From Dubosiella muris (GTDB taxonomy: Bacteria > Bacillota_I > Bacilli_A > Erysipelotrichales > Erysipelotrichaceae): a DNA stretch of 64,000 bases. Under the pieces are notes generated by a model. The model ran no database searches. It saw nothing but the letters and a program-made list of their open reading frames with translations, and was not told the origin of the DNA. The position numbers were made by a program, and so were the translations under genes. Below are positions 34,140-42,211 of this stretch, one piece after another. The number at the start of each line of letters is the position of its first letter. Position 1 is the first letter of the stretch. The stretch is from positions 53,234 to 117,233 of the forward strand of contig NZ_SRYG01000005.1 in NCBI RefSeq assembly GCF_004793885.1. Direction: 5' to 3'.

Positions 34140-35039
34140 CTATTCCATTATGATATGTTTGACGCCGCCTTCCCTGGCGGCCTGCATCAGCCGTTCCATT
34201 TCCGCTTTGGAAAACGGCTTGGCATTTGTCAGCGAATACTCCAGATTTTCATACAACGCGTACTTGCTTGGCGCCAGCGGATTGTAGTTGAGCAACTCGT
34301 ACCGGACTTCCGGGTCGATGGCGCTAATGAATCGCGCGATGGCCCGCACGTTTTCGACCGTCCCCGTGATTCCGGGAATGAGCGGCGTCCGAATCACGAC
34401 CTGGCTTCGCTTTTCGCTTCGCAACAAAGTCTCGATATTTTTTTTGATCACCGCGTTGCTGACGCCCGTCGCCTTTTGGTGGGCCTCGTCATCCAGCAGC
34501 TTCAAGTCGCAAAAGATCCTGTCCAGGAGCGGCAGCGCCCGCTCCACGACTTCCGGACTCGTATAAAAGCTCGACTCGATCGCGGTGTGGATGCCCGCCT
34601 GCCGGCACGCCTTCAACATTTCCAGGACGAACGGCGCCTGGAAAAACGGCTCGCCGCCTGAAAACGTCACCCCGCCGCCATGCCGGAAAAATACCGCGTC
34701 CTTTTGGATTTGCGCCATCAACGCGTCGACATCGTACCAGTTCGAATCGTACACGATGGCTGACGACGGGCAAACGTCGACCGCTTCATCCACACCGGTC
34801 TTCAAAAACCGCGGCCGCTTTCCATCGTGTTCGACGCCCGGACACGCGGCGCACCGTTGGCAGCCAATGCATTTGGATGCCAGAAAAACCGGATGGCGGC
34901 AGGCGTCGAGTCCTTCCGGATTTTGACACCATTGGCAACGCAGCGGGCACCCTTTCAAAAAAACCGTCGTGCGCAGCCCGTCGCCATCGTGGACGGCGAA
35001 CCGCTTAATGTCGAACACAAGTCCTTTAGATGTCGGCAT
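34140..35039 (-). CDS. Glycyl radical enzyme activase (radical SAM)
   Basis: Radical-SAM enzyme that abstracts hydrogen from the glycyl residue of its partner to switch it on; works only without oxygen. 299 residues. The SAM-cluster motif is GCPLRCQWCQNPEG with Cys31, Cys35 and Cys38. An inserted ferredoxin-like section (CIGCQRCAACPG around residue 56, and VDVCPSSAIVY around 90) suggests one or two extra 4Fe-4S clusters, as in activases of non-PFL glycyl radical enzymes. GGGVTFSGGEPFFQ (about 118-131) is the SAM-binding GGE region. I use the ATG at 35039; it overlaps the partner gene's end by 14 bases, so the two are coupled. A longer frame exists but lacks family similarity. Confidence 0.92.
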   Translation of the reverse strand: MPTSKGLVFDIKRFAVHDGDGLRTTVFLKGCPLRCQWCQNPEGLDACRHPVFLASKCIGCQRCAACPGVEHDGKRPRFLKTGVDEAVDVCPSSAIVYDSNWYDVDALMAQIQKDAVFFRHGGGVTFSGGEPFFQAPFVLEMLKACRQAGIHTAIESSFYTSPEVVERALPLLDRIFCDLKLLDDEAHQKATGVSNAVIKKNIETLLRSEKRSQVVIRTPLIPGITGTVENVRAIARFISAIDPEVRYELLNYNPLAPSKYALYENLEYSLTNAKPFSKAEMERLMQAAREGGVKHIIME

Positions 35040-37365
35040 AGCTTGTTCTCTCGATGATCTCGTCTTGCAGCTTTCCGGCCAGCTCCACAAAGTACGCCGT
35101 GTACCCCGCCACGCGGATCGTCAGCGACTGGTGCCGTTCGGGGTGCGCTTTGGCATCCAGCAAGTCGGCCCGGTTGACGACGTTGAATTGAATGTGCGGA
35201 ATTTCCAAATCGACAAACGCCCGCAGGAAGTTTTCAAACTTGTTTCTTCCTGTCTGGGTTTGGAAAAACGACGGCAAAAACTTCATATTGAGCAGACCGC
35301 CGTTGGTCGTGCACGAATCCTGCATTTTCGATACCGATTTGAGCACGGCGGTCGGCCCGGACAAGTCGCGGCCGTATACCGGCGACATGCCTCCATCGGC
35401 GAGTGGCGTTTTCGCGTTGCGGCCGTCGGGGCTGGCTCCCACGTTTTCGCCCATCGGCACGTGGGCGGATACGGTATACATGCCCGTATGGTACGGCCCG
35501 CCGCGGTAGTTTGTGTATTGTTTCATCTTTTCGCGGAAATAGGCCGCCCATTTCGCGCCGTGGGCGTCGACCCAGTCCACGTCGTTGCCGTATTTTGGCA
35601 CTTTGTTTTGGAGCATCGTCTGCATGACGCGGTCGTTTTTGAAATCGGTGCGCAGCGCCTCGAGCAAATCAACCGCTTCAATGCGACGCTCGTCGTATAC
35701 GAGCTTTTGGAGCGCGGCAAGCGAATCCGCCAGATTGGCGATTTGAATCATCTGGATGCCGGACAAGTTGTACTTGGCACCGCCGCGCGTCACGTCTTTT
35801 CCAACTTCCAGGCAATCGTCGATCACGCTCGATAAAAACGCGGTCGGCAAACAATCCTGATGCGCCTGCTCCACGACTTCCTCGGCCTTCATCATTTCGT
35901 CAATAAAATAGTCGACTTGCGTCTGAAACGCCTGTTCCAGCTCGGCAAACGAGCCATACGTGTCCAGACCGCCAAGATCCAGCCCGATTTTCTCACCCGT
36001 CAGCAAACACACGCCATGATTGAGCGTCAGCTCCAGCGCCTTGTTCAAGTTGAACATCGCCGCGTCCGACCATCCGAGATTGTTGCCGTGCGTCGTCAGC
36101 TCGACGCAGCCGACAATCGCGTAGTCGCGGGCGTCCTCGATGGCGATGCCTAAGTCGTCGTGCATCGTCTGGATGATGGCCTCGTCGTTGAAAAACTGCG
36201 GCATGCCCGATCCTTTGGCCACGACTTGAATGGCCGCCTGCATCAGCTCGGAGGAAGTGTGTTTATGAAGCCGGACGCTCAGGTTTGGCTGCGGCAGTCC
36301 AAGATCGTATTGCGCCTGCAAGCAAAGCAGGGACACCTCGTTGTACGTGTCCTTTCCTTGCGCGTCCACGCCGCCAAGCGCGATATTGAACCCGATCGGG
36401 AACCCGGCAAAATACTTTGCCGAATTTTGATTGCGCAAATAGACGATTTGATTGAATTTCAGCCACAAGCACTCCAGCAGGACGAGCGCCCGATCCTTGT
36501 CGATTCGTCCCTGGGCCACGTCCCGTTCGTAAAACGGATACAAATACTGATCCATGCGCCCGGGCGAGAACGAGGAAGCGTTGGATTCCATGTGAAGAAT
36601 CACGAACAAAAACCAAATCGACTGCACGGCCTCGTGGAACGTGCGCGCCCCGCGCTCGCTCAGGTTTTTGCAAATCGCCGCGACTTCGGTCAATTCCTGT
36701 TCCCGGTCCATCGACAAGATCAAATCGTGGTAGCGGTTCATGAAATGGATCGCGCCTTCCATAACGAGGACGACGCATTCGTAAAACTCGCGTTCGTCTT
36801 CGGCGCACGTTTCCAGCTTTTGGAGCGCCTCGGCTTTCAGGCCGGCCGGTCCTTTTTCGAGCCAGCGTTTCACATCCGGGCAAATGTGGCCCTGGGCGTG
36901 GTCTTTCTGGTTGATTTTCACGACTTTAGCGATCGCGTCAATGTGCTGTCCATCGCGCTGGCGAATGACATCCTCCATGCTTTTGCCTTTCCAGTACGGA
37001 TAAATCGTTTCCCGAAACTCCTTGATTTCCTCTTCTTTCACAAGAAAGCGGTCCTGGGGCCGGGTGGGCAGCGTTTCAAATTCCCGGTCGATCCAGGAGC
37101 AGCCCGATTCGGGAAACACGACGCCGTAGCGGACGCCTTTTGTCCGGTTTCCTACGATAAGCTCTTCGGGTTCGACGCCGATTTCCAGCTCTTCGAGCGC
37201 GGCCTTTAAGGAAAGGGCCCGTTTTTTCGGAACGGAAAGTTCCTCGTTTTCCTGATAAATTCGCGTAATGATGCGCGCCTGTTCGATGGACGCGAAACGG
37301 GGCGCGGAAAGCATTTTTTCTTTCAAGACTTCGATGCGGGAATCGAGTGGATGGTTTTCTGGCAT
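35026..37365 (-). CDS. Glycyl radical enzyme, YbiW/PflD-type (C-O lyase/dehydratase class)
   Basis: Oxygen-sensitive cytosolic enzyme using a glycyl radical. 779 residues. The radical Gly is Gly754 in LTIRVAGYTAYFVEL. The active-site Cys is Cys420 in DYAIVGCVELTTHGNN, with Glu422 completing the CVE motif of dehydratase-type members; true pyruvate formate-lyases have CC instead. So pyruvate formate-lyase is unlikely. Together with its activase and the FSA aldolase it matches the E. coli YbiW/PflD group, which I recall being reported to open 1,5-anhydrohexitol 6-phosphates to 1-deoxyfructose-6-phosphate. AAAGGAGGCCGCC precedes the ATG, with a promoter further upstream. Glycerol- or choline-type specificity cannot be excluded without the substrate residues being modelled. 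Confidence 0.9.
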   Translation of the reverse strand: MPENHPLDSRIEVLKEKMLSAPRFASIEQARIITRIYQENEELSVPKKRALSLKAALEELEIGVEPEELIVGNRTKGVRYGVVFPESGCSWIDREFETLPTRPQDRFLVKEEEIKEFRETIYPYWKGKSMEDVIRQRDGQHIDAIAKVVKINQKDHAQGHICPDVKRWLEKGPAGLKAEALQKLETCAEDEREFYECVVLVMEGAIHFMNRYHDLILSMDREQELTEVAAICKNLSERGARTFHEAVQSIWFLFVILHMESNASSFSPGRMDQYLYPFYERDVAQGRIDKDRALVLLECLWLKFNQIVYLRNQNSAKYFAGFPIGFNIALGGVDAQGKDTYNEVSLLCLQAQYDLGLPQPNLSVRLHKHTSSELMQAAIQVVAKGSGMPQFFNDEAIIQTMHDDLGIAIEDARDYAIVGCVELTTHGNNLGWSDAAMFNLNKALELTLNHGVCLLTGEKIGLDLGGLDTYGSFAELEQAFQTQVDYFIDEMMKAEEVVEQAHQDCLPTAFLSSVIDDCLEVGKDVTRGGAKYNLSGIQMIQIANLADSLAALQKLVYDERRIEAVDLLEALRTDFKNDRVMQTMLQNKVPKYGNDVDWVDAHGAKWAAYFREKMKQYTNYRGGPYHTGMYTVSAHVPMGENVGASPDGRNAKTPLADGGMSPVYGRDLSGPTAVLKSVSKMQDSCTTNGGLLNMKFLPSFFQTQTGRNKFENFLRAFVDLEIPHIQFNVVNRADLLDAKAHPERHQSLTIRVAGYTAYFVELAGKLQDEIIERTSYADI

Positions 37366-37391
37366 AGGCGGCCTCCTTTGTTTGTACTTTT

Positions 37392-37419
37392 ATTATATCC
37401 TATTTATTATTGATTTCAA
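37392..37419 (-). promoter_or_regulatory. Sigma-A promoter of the glycyl-radical operon
   Basis: Reverse strand TTGAAA (37414-37419), 16-bp spacer, TATAAT (37392-37397), 27 bp before the ATG. The sequence upstream contains two near-identical ACAATAAAAA runs. Confidence 0.7.
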
Positions 37420-37455
37420 GATAGTTTTTATTGTTTTTTATTGTTTCGTGTCAAA

Positions 37456-37481
37456 GAAAAGTCCATTCTCTCGGAATGGAC
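37456..37481 (-). terminator. Terminator of cysK
   Basis: GTCCATTC/GAATGGAC stem with a 5-base loop followed by TTTTC on the reverse strand. Confidence 0.75.
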
Positions 37482-37494
37482 GGTTTTCCTTTCT

Positions 37495-38430
37495 TTATTT
37501 TTGCTCGGCGAACATTTGCGTCGACAAATAGCGTTCGCCCGTGTCAGGAAGCAGCACGACAATCATCTTGCCTTTGTTTTCCGGGCGCTTCGCCAGCTCG
37601 ATGGCGGCCTGGGCGGCCGCGCCGGAGGAAATGCCGACAAGCAGCCCTTCCTTTTGGGCGAGCCGGCGTCCGGTGTCGAACGCCTGTTCGTCGCTGACCG
37701 TGATGACTTCATCGTACACGGATGTGTCGAGCGTCTTTGGAACGAATCCGGCCGCGATGCCCTGGATCTTATGCGGGCCAGCGTAGCCTTTGGACAGCAG
37801 CGGGGAGCCTTCCGGTTCGACCGCGACGATTTTCACATTTGGATTTTGCTCCTTTAAATACTTTCCGGTGCCGCTCAGCGTGCCGCCGGTGCCGACGCCG
37901 GCGACGAAAATGTCCACGTGTCCATCCGTGTCGTTCCAGATTTCCGGCCCGGTCGTTTCATAGTGCTTTTGCGGGTTGGCCATATTGGCGAACTGGCTTG
38001 GAATAAACGATCCCGGAATTTCCTTGGCGAGCTGTTCCGCTTTCGCGATGGCGCCTTTCATGCCTTCGGCCCCTGGCGTGAGTACGACTTGCGCGCCATA
38101 CGCTTTAATGAGGTTGCGCCGCTCCACGCTCATGGTGTCCGGCATCGTCAAAATCAGATGGTACCCGCGCTGGGCGCATACGAGCGCCAAACCGATCCCG
38201 GTATTGCCGGAAGTTGGTTCGATGATGGTCGCACCGGGTTTGAGCAAGCCTTCTTTTTCGGCCGTTTCCACCATGTTGAGCGCGATGCGGTCTTTCGCGC
38301 TGCCTGCCGGGTTGAACGCCTCGACTTTGGCGACGACCCGCGCCCCCAGGTTTTCCTCTTTTTCGATTTTTGAGAGCTCGACAAGCGGCGTACCGCCAAC
38401 CAGCTCTAAAATGTTTTGATGAATCGTCAT
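37495..38430 (-). CDS. cysK: Cysteine synthase A (O-acetylserine sulfhydrylase)
   Basis: PLP enzyme that makes cysteine from O-acetylserine and sulfide, in the cytosol. 311 residues, normal. The PLP Lys is Lys46 in [12 protein letters not shown]; the substrate loop [13 protein letters not shown] lies around 72-84; the phosphate loop [15 protein letters not shown] is at about 178-192; SSGAAAQAA closes the site. Preceded 20 bases upstream by an 81-residue unknown gene on the same strand, so the two are probably cotranscribed. In CymR-type regulation CysK is the cysteine sensor partner of an Rrf2 protein; an Rrf2 gene lies 4 kb away, so that link is possible here. Confidence 0.95.
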   Translation of the reverse strand: MTIHQNILELVGGTPLVELSKIEKEENLGARVVAKVEAFNPAGSAKDRIALNMVETAEKEGLLKPGATIIEPTSGNTGIGLALVCAQRGYHLILTMPDTMSVERRNLIKAYGAQVVLTPGAEGMKGAIAKAEQLAKEIPGSFIPSQFANMANPQKHYETTGPEIWNDTDGHVDIFVAGVGTGGTLSGTGKYLKEQNPNVKIVAVEPEGSPLLSKGYAGPHKIQGIAAGFVPKTLDTSVYDEVITVSDEQAFDTGRRLAQKEGLLVGISSGAAAQAAIELAKRPENKGKMIVVLLPDTGERYLSTQMFAEQK

Positions 38431-38450
38431 TTCGGTTCCTTCCTCTCTTT

Positions 38451-38696
38451 CTACAGTTTGTTCAGCAAGTCTTGAATGTCCCCGTGCACAAATTGTTCGT
38501 GTTCCGGGTATTTTTCCAAAACGTCATCGTATCTGGCGATTTCATACGGCTTCTTTCCCGCGAGCAAATCTTCCAGCACCTCGATTTTGACGTCCAGATC
38601 GTTGTCGCTGTCCACGTCAAAGTACTCCTTGATGAAATAATCGTTGACTTGATCGAACAACGTCTTGATTTTTTTCTTCTTCTCTTCTTTGTTCAT
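38451..38696 (-). CDS. 81-residue acidic protein upstream of cysK, unknown function
   Basis: Soluble, helical, strongly charged protein with no Cys, signal or membrane segment. Runs of Lys at the N-terminus ([20 protein letters not shown]) are followed by acidic stretches ([20 protein letters not shown]) and [17 protein letters not shown] recognise no family. The open frame extends further upstream but that part is antisense to the divergent ROK-type regulator, so I take the ATG at 38696. No ribosome site precedes it; a TATACT box ends six bases before the ATG, so the message may be leaderless. It lies 20 bases before cysK in the same direction. Confidence 0.6.
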   Translation of the reverse strand: MNKEEKKKKIKTLFDQVNDYFIKEYFDVDSDNDLDVKIEVLEDLLAGKKPYEIARYDDVLEKYPEHEQFVHGDIQDLLNKL

Positions 38697-38755
38697 GGTT
38701 TCAGTATACAAAATCAACACAGGGATGGAAAGAAATTTACTTGCCGCGTTCGATA

Positions 38756-38783
38756 TTGAAATGAAAGCATGAGGTGCTATAAT
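38756..38783 (+). promoter_or_regulatory. Sigma-A promoter of the ROK-type regulator operon
   Basis: TTGAAA (38756-38761), 16-bp spacer, TATAAT (38778-38783), 42 bp before the ATG and divergent from the 81-residue gene/cysK. Confidence 0.7.
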
Positions 38784-38825
38784 GAAACTAGCTTTTAACA
38801 CAAAGTATCGAAAGTAGGCGAAACA

Positions 38826-39743
38826 ATGAATCAATGGATCGAAACCCGCAATTTGTTTTACGACAAAAACACGTGGACGAAAACCGAACTCGCGCGTGAA
38901 AGCGCCCTTTCGCTGGCGGGACTGACCAAGCATTTGGCCAAACTGCTCGAACATGGCGATATCATCTGTCCGGGCGTGGCCGGTTCCACGGGCGGACGCC
39001 CTTCCAAGCGTTACGTTTTAAATCCCGATCGAAGCCACATTCTTTGCGTCATGCTCCAAAAGCAGGCACTGGAATGCCTCTCTTACCGGATTTTGGCGCT
39101 GGATGGAAACGTCGTGGAGGAAGAGCGCGTCGAAAGCGGGCAAATCACGCTGGATTTCCTGCTGGAATGCATCGGGCGGGCGTGTTTGCGCGATCCGCTC
39201 GTCGATTTGGTCGTCTTGAGTTTTCCGGGTGTTTGCTCGCATGGCGTTTTGGAGGTTGGCGACTTGAAACAGCTTTTGGGCGTCGACTTGAAGGCTGCGA
39301 TCGAGGCGCGGTTTTCTGTCGAATGCCGGATTGAAAACGATGTCAACTGCGCTTGTATCGGGTATGCAAGAGCGCGGCGCTGTGCCAATGTGGCGTTTCT
39401 TTTCCTGCCGGAAAACGCGCCGGTTGGATGCGGTCTTGTTTTAAACGGGCGGCTTTACAACGGGCATCGGCACTTCGCGGGCGAATTGCGCTATTTGCCT
39501 TTCGAGCCGCGCTCGATCGACCGGTTCGTTGAAACGCTGGCTTGCGTGGTCGCGCCGGCCGTCATCGCGATTTTCGATGAAACAGGCGTCCGGGCGGCGA
39601 TCCATTGGCGAACCGTCCCGCTTTCCTACCGGCCTTGTTTGGATTGGGTGCCGGACATGGCACCGTTTGTTTGGGACGGGCTGTTCACGATCGCGATCGA
39701 CGCTTTGAAAAAAAGAACGATGGAAAGAAAGGAAGACTTATGA
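38826..39743 (+). CDS. ROK family transcriptional regulator (NagC/XylR-like)
   Basis: Predicted sugar-responsive repressor. 305 residues. An N-terminal winged helix (about 15-70: TKTELARESALSLAGLTKHL, then GGRPSKRYVLNP, the typical ROK-repressor wing) is followed by a degenerate ROK fold. The kinase part has lost key features: the N-terminal ATP loop DxGxT is absent (replaced by LCVMLQKQALECLSY), though IENDVNCACIGYA keeps the catalytic-Asp region. It likely binds a sugar or sugar phosphate without phosphorylating it. Its stop overlaps the start of the PHP phosphatase gene (ATGA). It is somewhat shorter than usual NagC-type proteins (about 380-400), with a reduced C-terminus. Confidence 0.85.
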   Translation: MNQWIETRNLFYDKNTWTKTELARESALSLAGLTKHLAKLLEHGDIICPGVAGSTGGRPSKRYVLNPDRSHILCVMLQKQALECLSYRILALDGNVVEEERVESGQITLDFLLECIGRACLRDPLVDLVVLSFPGVCSHGVLEVGDLKQLLGVDLKAAIEARFSVECRIENDVNCACIGYARARRCANVAFLFLPENAPVGCGLVLNGRLYNGHRHFAGELRYLPFEPRSIDRFVETLACVVAPAVIAIFDETGVRAAIHWRTVPLSYRPCLDWVPDMAPFVWDGLFTIAIDALKKRTMERKEDL

Positions 39744-40558
39744 AGACAGACTACCATTTGCATACCGCGTACAGCGACGATTCGATTTACCCGCTGGAAG
39801 ATCTTGTGAAAGACGCCATCCAGCTTGGTCTAAAGGAGATTTGCGTAACCGACCACGTCGACTATGGCGTAAAGTACGACCGGGACGATCCAAATCGTCC
39901 TAAGGATGCCGTTTTGAATGTCGACTATCCGGCGTATTTTGACGAGCTGGAGAAACTGCAACAAGTGTACGGATCCCAGATTACGATCAAAAAAGGGCTG
40001 GAGTTTGGCGTCCAGCTCCATACGGTGGACGCGTTCGAGCGCTTGTTCGAAACGTATCCGCTTGATTTCGTCTTATTGTCGATCCATCAAATCGACGACT
40101 TGGAGTTTTGGACGCAGGACTTTCAAAAAGGGCGTTCGCAAAAAGAGTACAACGAGCATTATTATTCGTATTTGTACGACGTGATGTCCCGGTTTTCCCA
40201 TTACAGCGTGTTGTCCCATCTCGATTTGATCGTGCGCTACGACAAGCAGGGGCGCTACCCGTTCGAGCAAGTGAAGCCGCTGCTTGAGAAAATTTTAAAA
40301 AAGGTGATCGCGGATGGCAAAGGCATCGAGGTGAACACATCCTCGTTCCAGTATGGTTTGGACGACTTGATGCCGTCGCGGGATATTTTGCGTTTGTACC
40401 ATGACCTGGGCGGCACGATTATCACGATTGGCAGCGACGCGCACACGAAACAATACGTGGGCAACCAGATCGAGGACGTCAAACAAGAGCTCAAGTCGAT
40501 GGGCTTCACCCATTTTCACACGTTCGAGGCGATGAAGCCAATCGCCCACGAATTGTAA
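39740..40558 (+). CDS. PHP-domain phosphatase, HisJ (histidinol-phosphatase) family
   Basis: Metal-dependent phosphoesterase of the PHP family, HisJ group. 272 residues from the ATG at 39740. Metal-binding motifs: [11 protein letters not shown] (His6 and His8, Asp13), CVTDHVDYG (about 38-46), [11 protein letters not shown] (Glu), SIHQID (His), [10 protein letters not shown] and [11 protein letters not shown] near the C-terminus (Asp and His). HisJ removes phosphate from histidinol phosphate, but no other his gene is in the window and it is coupled by a 4-base overlap to a sugar-type ROK regulator, so a different sugar- or polyol-phosphate substrate is quite possible. Confidence 0.87.
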   Translation: MKTDYHLHTAYSDDSIYPLEDLVKDAIQLGLKEICVTDHVDYGVKYDRDDPNRPKDAVLNVDYPAYFDELEKLQQVYGSQITIKKGLEFGVQLHTVDAFERLFETYPLDFVLLSIHQIDDLEFWTQDFQKGRSQKEYNEHYYSYLYDVMSRFSHYSVLSHLDLIVRYDKQGRYPFEQVKPLLEKILKKVIADGKGIEVNTSSFQYGLDDLMPSRDILRLYHDLGGTIITIGSDAHTKQYVGNQIEDVKQELKSMGFTHFHTFEAMKPIAHEL

Positions 40559-40586
40559 ACGAGAAGAAAGAAAAAGGAGAATGAAT

Positions 40587-40970
40587 ATGAAAATTGAACA
40601 CACGGCCATTTACTTTCAAGACCTGGAAGGCGCGAAACAGTTTTTTGAAACGTACTTCAACGCCACGGCCAACGACCTCTACCACAACGAGAAAACGGGC
40701 TTTCGTTCCTACTTTTTAAGCTTTGACGAAGGCGCCCGGCTGGAAATCATGAACAAGGAGGTCCTGGACGATTTGCCTAAGCCGCTCAACCGCACGGGTC
40801 TGGCGCATGTGACGTTCGCGCTTGGTTCCAAAGAAGCGGTGGACGAGCTGACGGACAGGCTAAAAAACGACGGCTACGAGATCATCAGCGGGCCGCGCAC
40901 GACGGGCGACGGCTACTATGAGAGCTGCGTCCTCGGTTTCGAGAACAATCAAATCGAGATCACAGTGTGA
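40587..40970 (+). CDS. VOC superfamily protein (glyoxalase/bleomycin-resistance fold)
   Basis: A 127-residue vicinal-oxygen-chelate protein made of two beta-alpha-beta-beta-beta modules. Metal-ligand positions fit His6 in KIEHTAIYF, Glu in ARLEIMNKE, His in [10 protein letters not shown] and Glu in NNQIEITV. Members include glyoxalase I-like enzymes, dioxygenases and drug-binding resistance proteins; the specific role cannot be told. I start at 40587 (second ATG), which gives the better spacing from AAAGGAG. It lies 28 bases after the PHP gene and is likely the last gene of the operon, ending in a terminator. Confidence 0.85.
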   Translation: MKIEHTAIYFQDLEGAKQFFETYFNATANDLYHNEKTGFRSYFLSFDEGARLEIMNKEVLDDLPKPLNRTGLAHVTFALGSKEAVDELTDRLKNDGYEIISGPRTTGDGYYESCVLGFENNQIEITV

Positions 40971-40991
40971 ATGGAAAATTTCCGGTTACTC

Positions 40992-41015
40992 AAAGTCCGC
41001 AATCGCGGGCTTTTT
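40992..41015 (+). terminator. Terminator after the VOC gene
   Basis: AAGTCCGC/GCGGGCTT stem with AATC loop and a T run. A near-identical hairpin ends the Fic gene at 42082-42105. Confidence 0.8.
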
Positions 41016-41021
41016 CTTTTT

Positions 41022-41050
41022 TCTCCTAAATTAAATGTATAATTAGGAGA
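41022..41050 (+). promoter_or_regulatory. Operator and -10 region of the first Fic gene
   Basis: Perfect arms TCTCCTAA (41022-41029) and TTAGGAGA (41043-41050) flank and overlap TATAAT (41038-41043). Further AGGAGA-like half sites follow before the ATG. Likely bound by the winged-helix tail of the Fic protein, by inference. Confidence 0.55.
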
Positions 41051-41085
41051 AACAATAAGGACTTGGGAGAAAAAAAGGAGAAACT

Positions 41086-42075
41086 ATGCGAGATTTTGAT
41101 TATAGCGATTTAAAAAATAAAACCTGGGATCATGAGATCTTATCTTATGTCGCGAAAATCCATGAATACAAAGGAAGACAGGCGTTATTCCTTCAACAGG
41201 AACCTGTAGAACTCCAACGCCTCATTGAAGTGGCGATGATTCAAAGTACAGAAAGTTCCAACCGAATCGAAGGCATTGTCACGACTCGTTCCCGTTTACT
41301 GCAACTCGTCGAAAACAAAACAACGCCTAGAAATCACGATGAAAAAGAAATTTTGGGCTATCGAAATGTTTTGAACATCATTCATTCCAGCTATGAATAT
41401 ATCCCGCTTCGTTCCAATTATATTTTGCAGCTGCATCGCGACTTACTTCAATATACCCCGTTTTCTTATGGGGGAAAATACAAAACCGCGCCCAACGAGA
41501 TTGAACAAATTTGTGACAATTACCAGAAGGCGCTGGATCTTGAAATTGTCGATCCTCTCATTTTGATTCCCTGTGTCATTTTCGACTTTTTGTGTGTCCA
41601 TCCATTTCATGATGGAAACGGTCGAATGAGCCATCTGTTGACGTTATTATTGCTTTATCGGAACGGATATATGGTCGGGAAGTATATTAGTATCGAAAAG
41701 GAAATCGCGGATACGAAAGAGGCGTATTATCAAGCTTTAGAGCAAGCGGATGCAGGATGGCACGAAGGGGCGAATAATCCTACCCCTTTCATTAAATATA
41801 TGTTAGGCATTCTTCTAAAGTGCTATCGCGAATTTGAAGAAAGACTGACAATCAGTGAGAAAAGCGGTAAACGAAGCACCGTCTATGATATTGTCAAAAA
41901 TTATGCTATAAGTACTTTGGGAACCTTTACAAAAAAAGACGTGGTGGAAAATTGCCCAAGTGTAGCTCGTTCTTCTATCGAAGCCGCGCTAAAGAAATTA
42001 GTCGACGATGGCACGCTTCATCGCAAAGGAAAAGGACGCTCCTCTCATTACATTCGCTCAGATTCGACAAAATAA
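41086..42075 (+). CDS. Fic family protein with C-terminal winged helix (class II)
   Basis: Fic proteins transfer AMP or other nucleotide parts from ATP to target proteins. 329 residues: Fic_N region (1-80), Fic core (about 85-235) and a winged-helix tail (about 265-325). The catalytic motif is HPFHDGNGR (His172 to Arg180). The inhibitory helix precedes it, SSNRIEG (Ser58xxxGlu62Gly63), so self-inhibition from the N-terminus is expected (class II). A palindrome lies over the promoter and could be the site of autoregulation. AAAGGAG precedes the ATG. AT-rich, in an accessory stretch. The target protein is unknown. Confidence 0.92.
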   Translation: MRDFDYSDLKNKTWDHEILSYVAKIHEYKGRQALFLQQEPVELQRLIEVAMIQSTESSNRIEGIVTTRSRLLQLVENKTTPRNHDEKEILGYRNVLNIIHSSYEYIPLRSNYILQLHRDLLQYTPFSYGGKYKTAPNEIEQICDNYQKALDLEIVDPLILIPCVIFDFLCVHPFHDGNGRMSHLLTLLLLYRNGYMVGKYISIEKEIADTKEAYYQALEQADAGWHEGANNPTPFIKYMLGILLKCYREFEERLTISEKSGKRSTVYDIVKNYAISTLGTFTKKDVVENCPSVARSSIEAALKKLVDDGTLHRKGKGRSSHYIRSDSTK

Positions 42076-42081
42076 ACCTAT

Positions 42082-42105
42082 AAGTCCGCAAATGCGGGCT
42101 TTTTT
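42082..42105 (+). terminator. Terminator of the first Fic gene
   Basis: AAGTCCGC/GCGGGCTT stem followed by six T. Confidence 0.8.
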
Positions 42106-42119
42106 CATGATTGCCTAAA

Positions 42120-42145
42120 AGTTTTTGCACTCAATCGCAAAAACT
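42120..42145. repeat. Conserved hairpin repeat, copy A
   Basis: AGTTTTTGC, 8-base centre ACTCAATC, GCAAAAACT. First of four related hairpins; on the reverse strand it lies behind the ABC-2 permease gene and is followed by TTTT. Confidence 0.75.
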
Positions 42146-42156
42146 CGTAAAAAAAA

Positions 42157-42186
42157 GAAGTTTTTGCACCAAAACGCAAAAACTTC
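42157..42186 (-). terminator. Conserved hairpin repeat, copy B, acting as terminator of the ABC-2 operon
   Basis: GAAGTTTTTGC/GCAAAAACTTC, 11-bp perfect arms around an 8-base centre, with eight T following on the reverse strand. It ends the permease transcript 26 bp past its stop. Same sequence family as copies A, C and D. Confidence 0.8.
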
Positions 42187-42211
42187 TAAAAACGGATCCT
42201 TCAAATGTTAC

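Noticed and set aside
35026-37365. Pyruvate formate-lyase
   Set aside because: The active site has GCVE rather than the adjacent Cys pair of PFL, and the gene is linked to an FSA aldolase.
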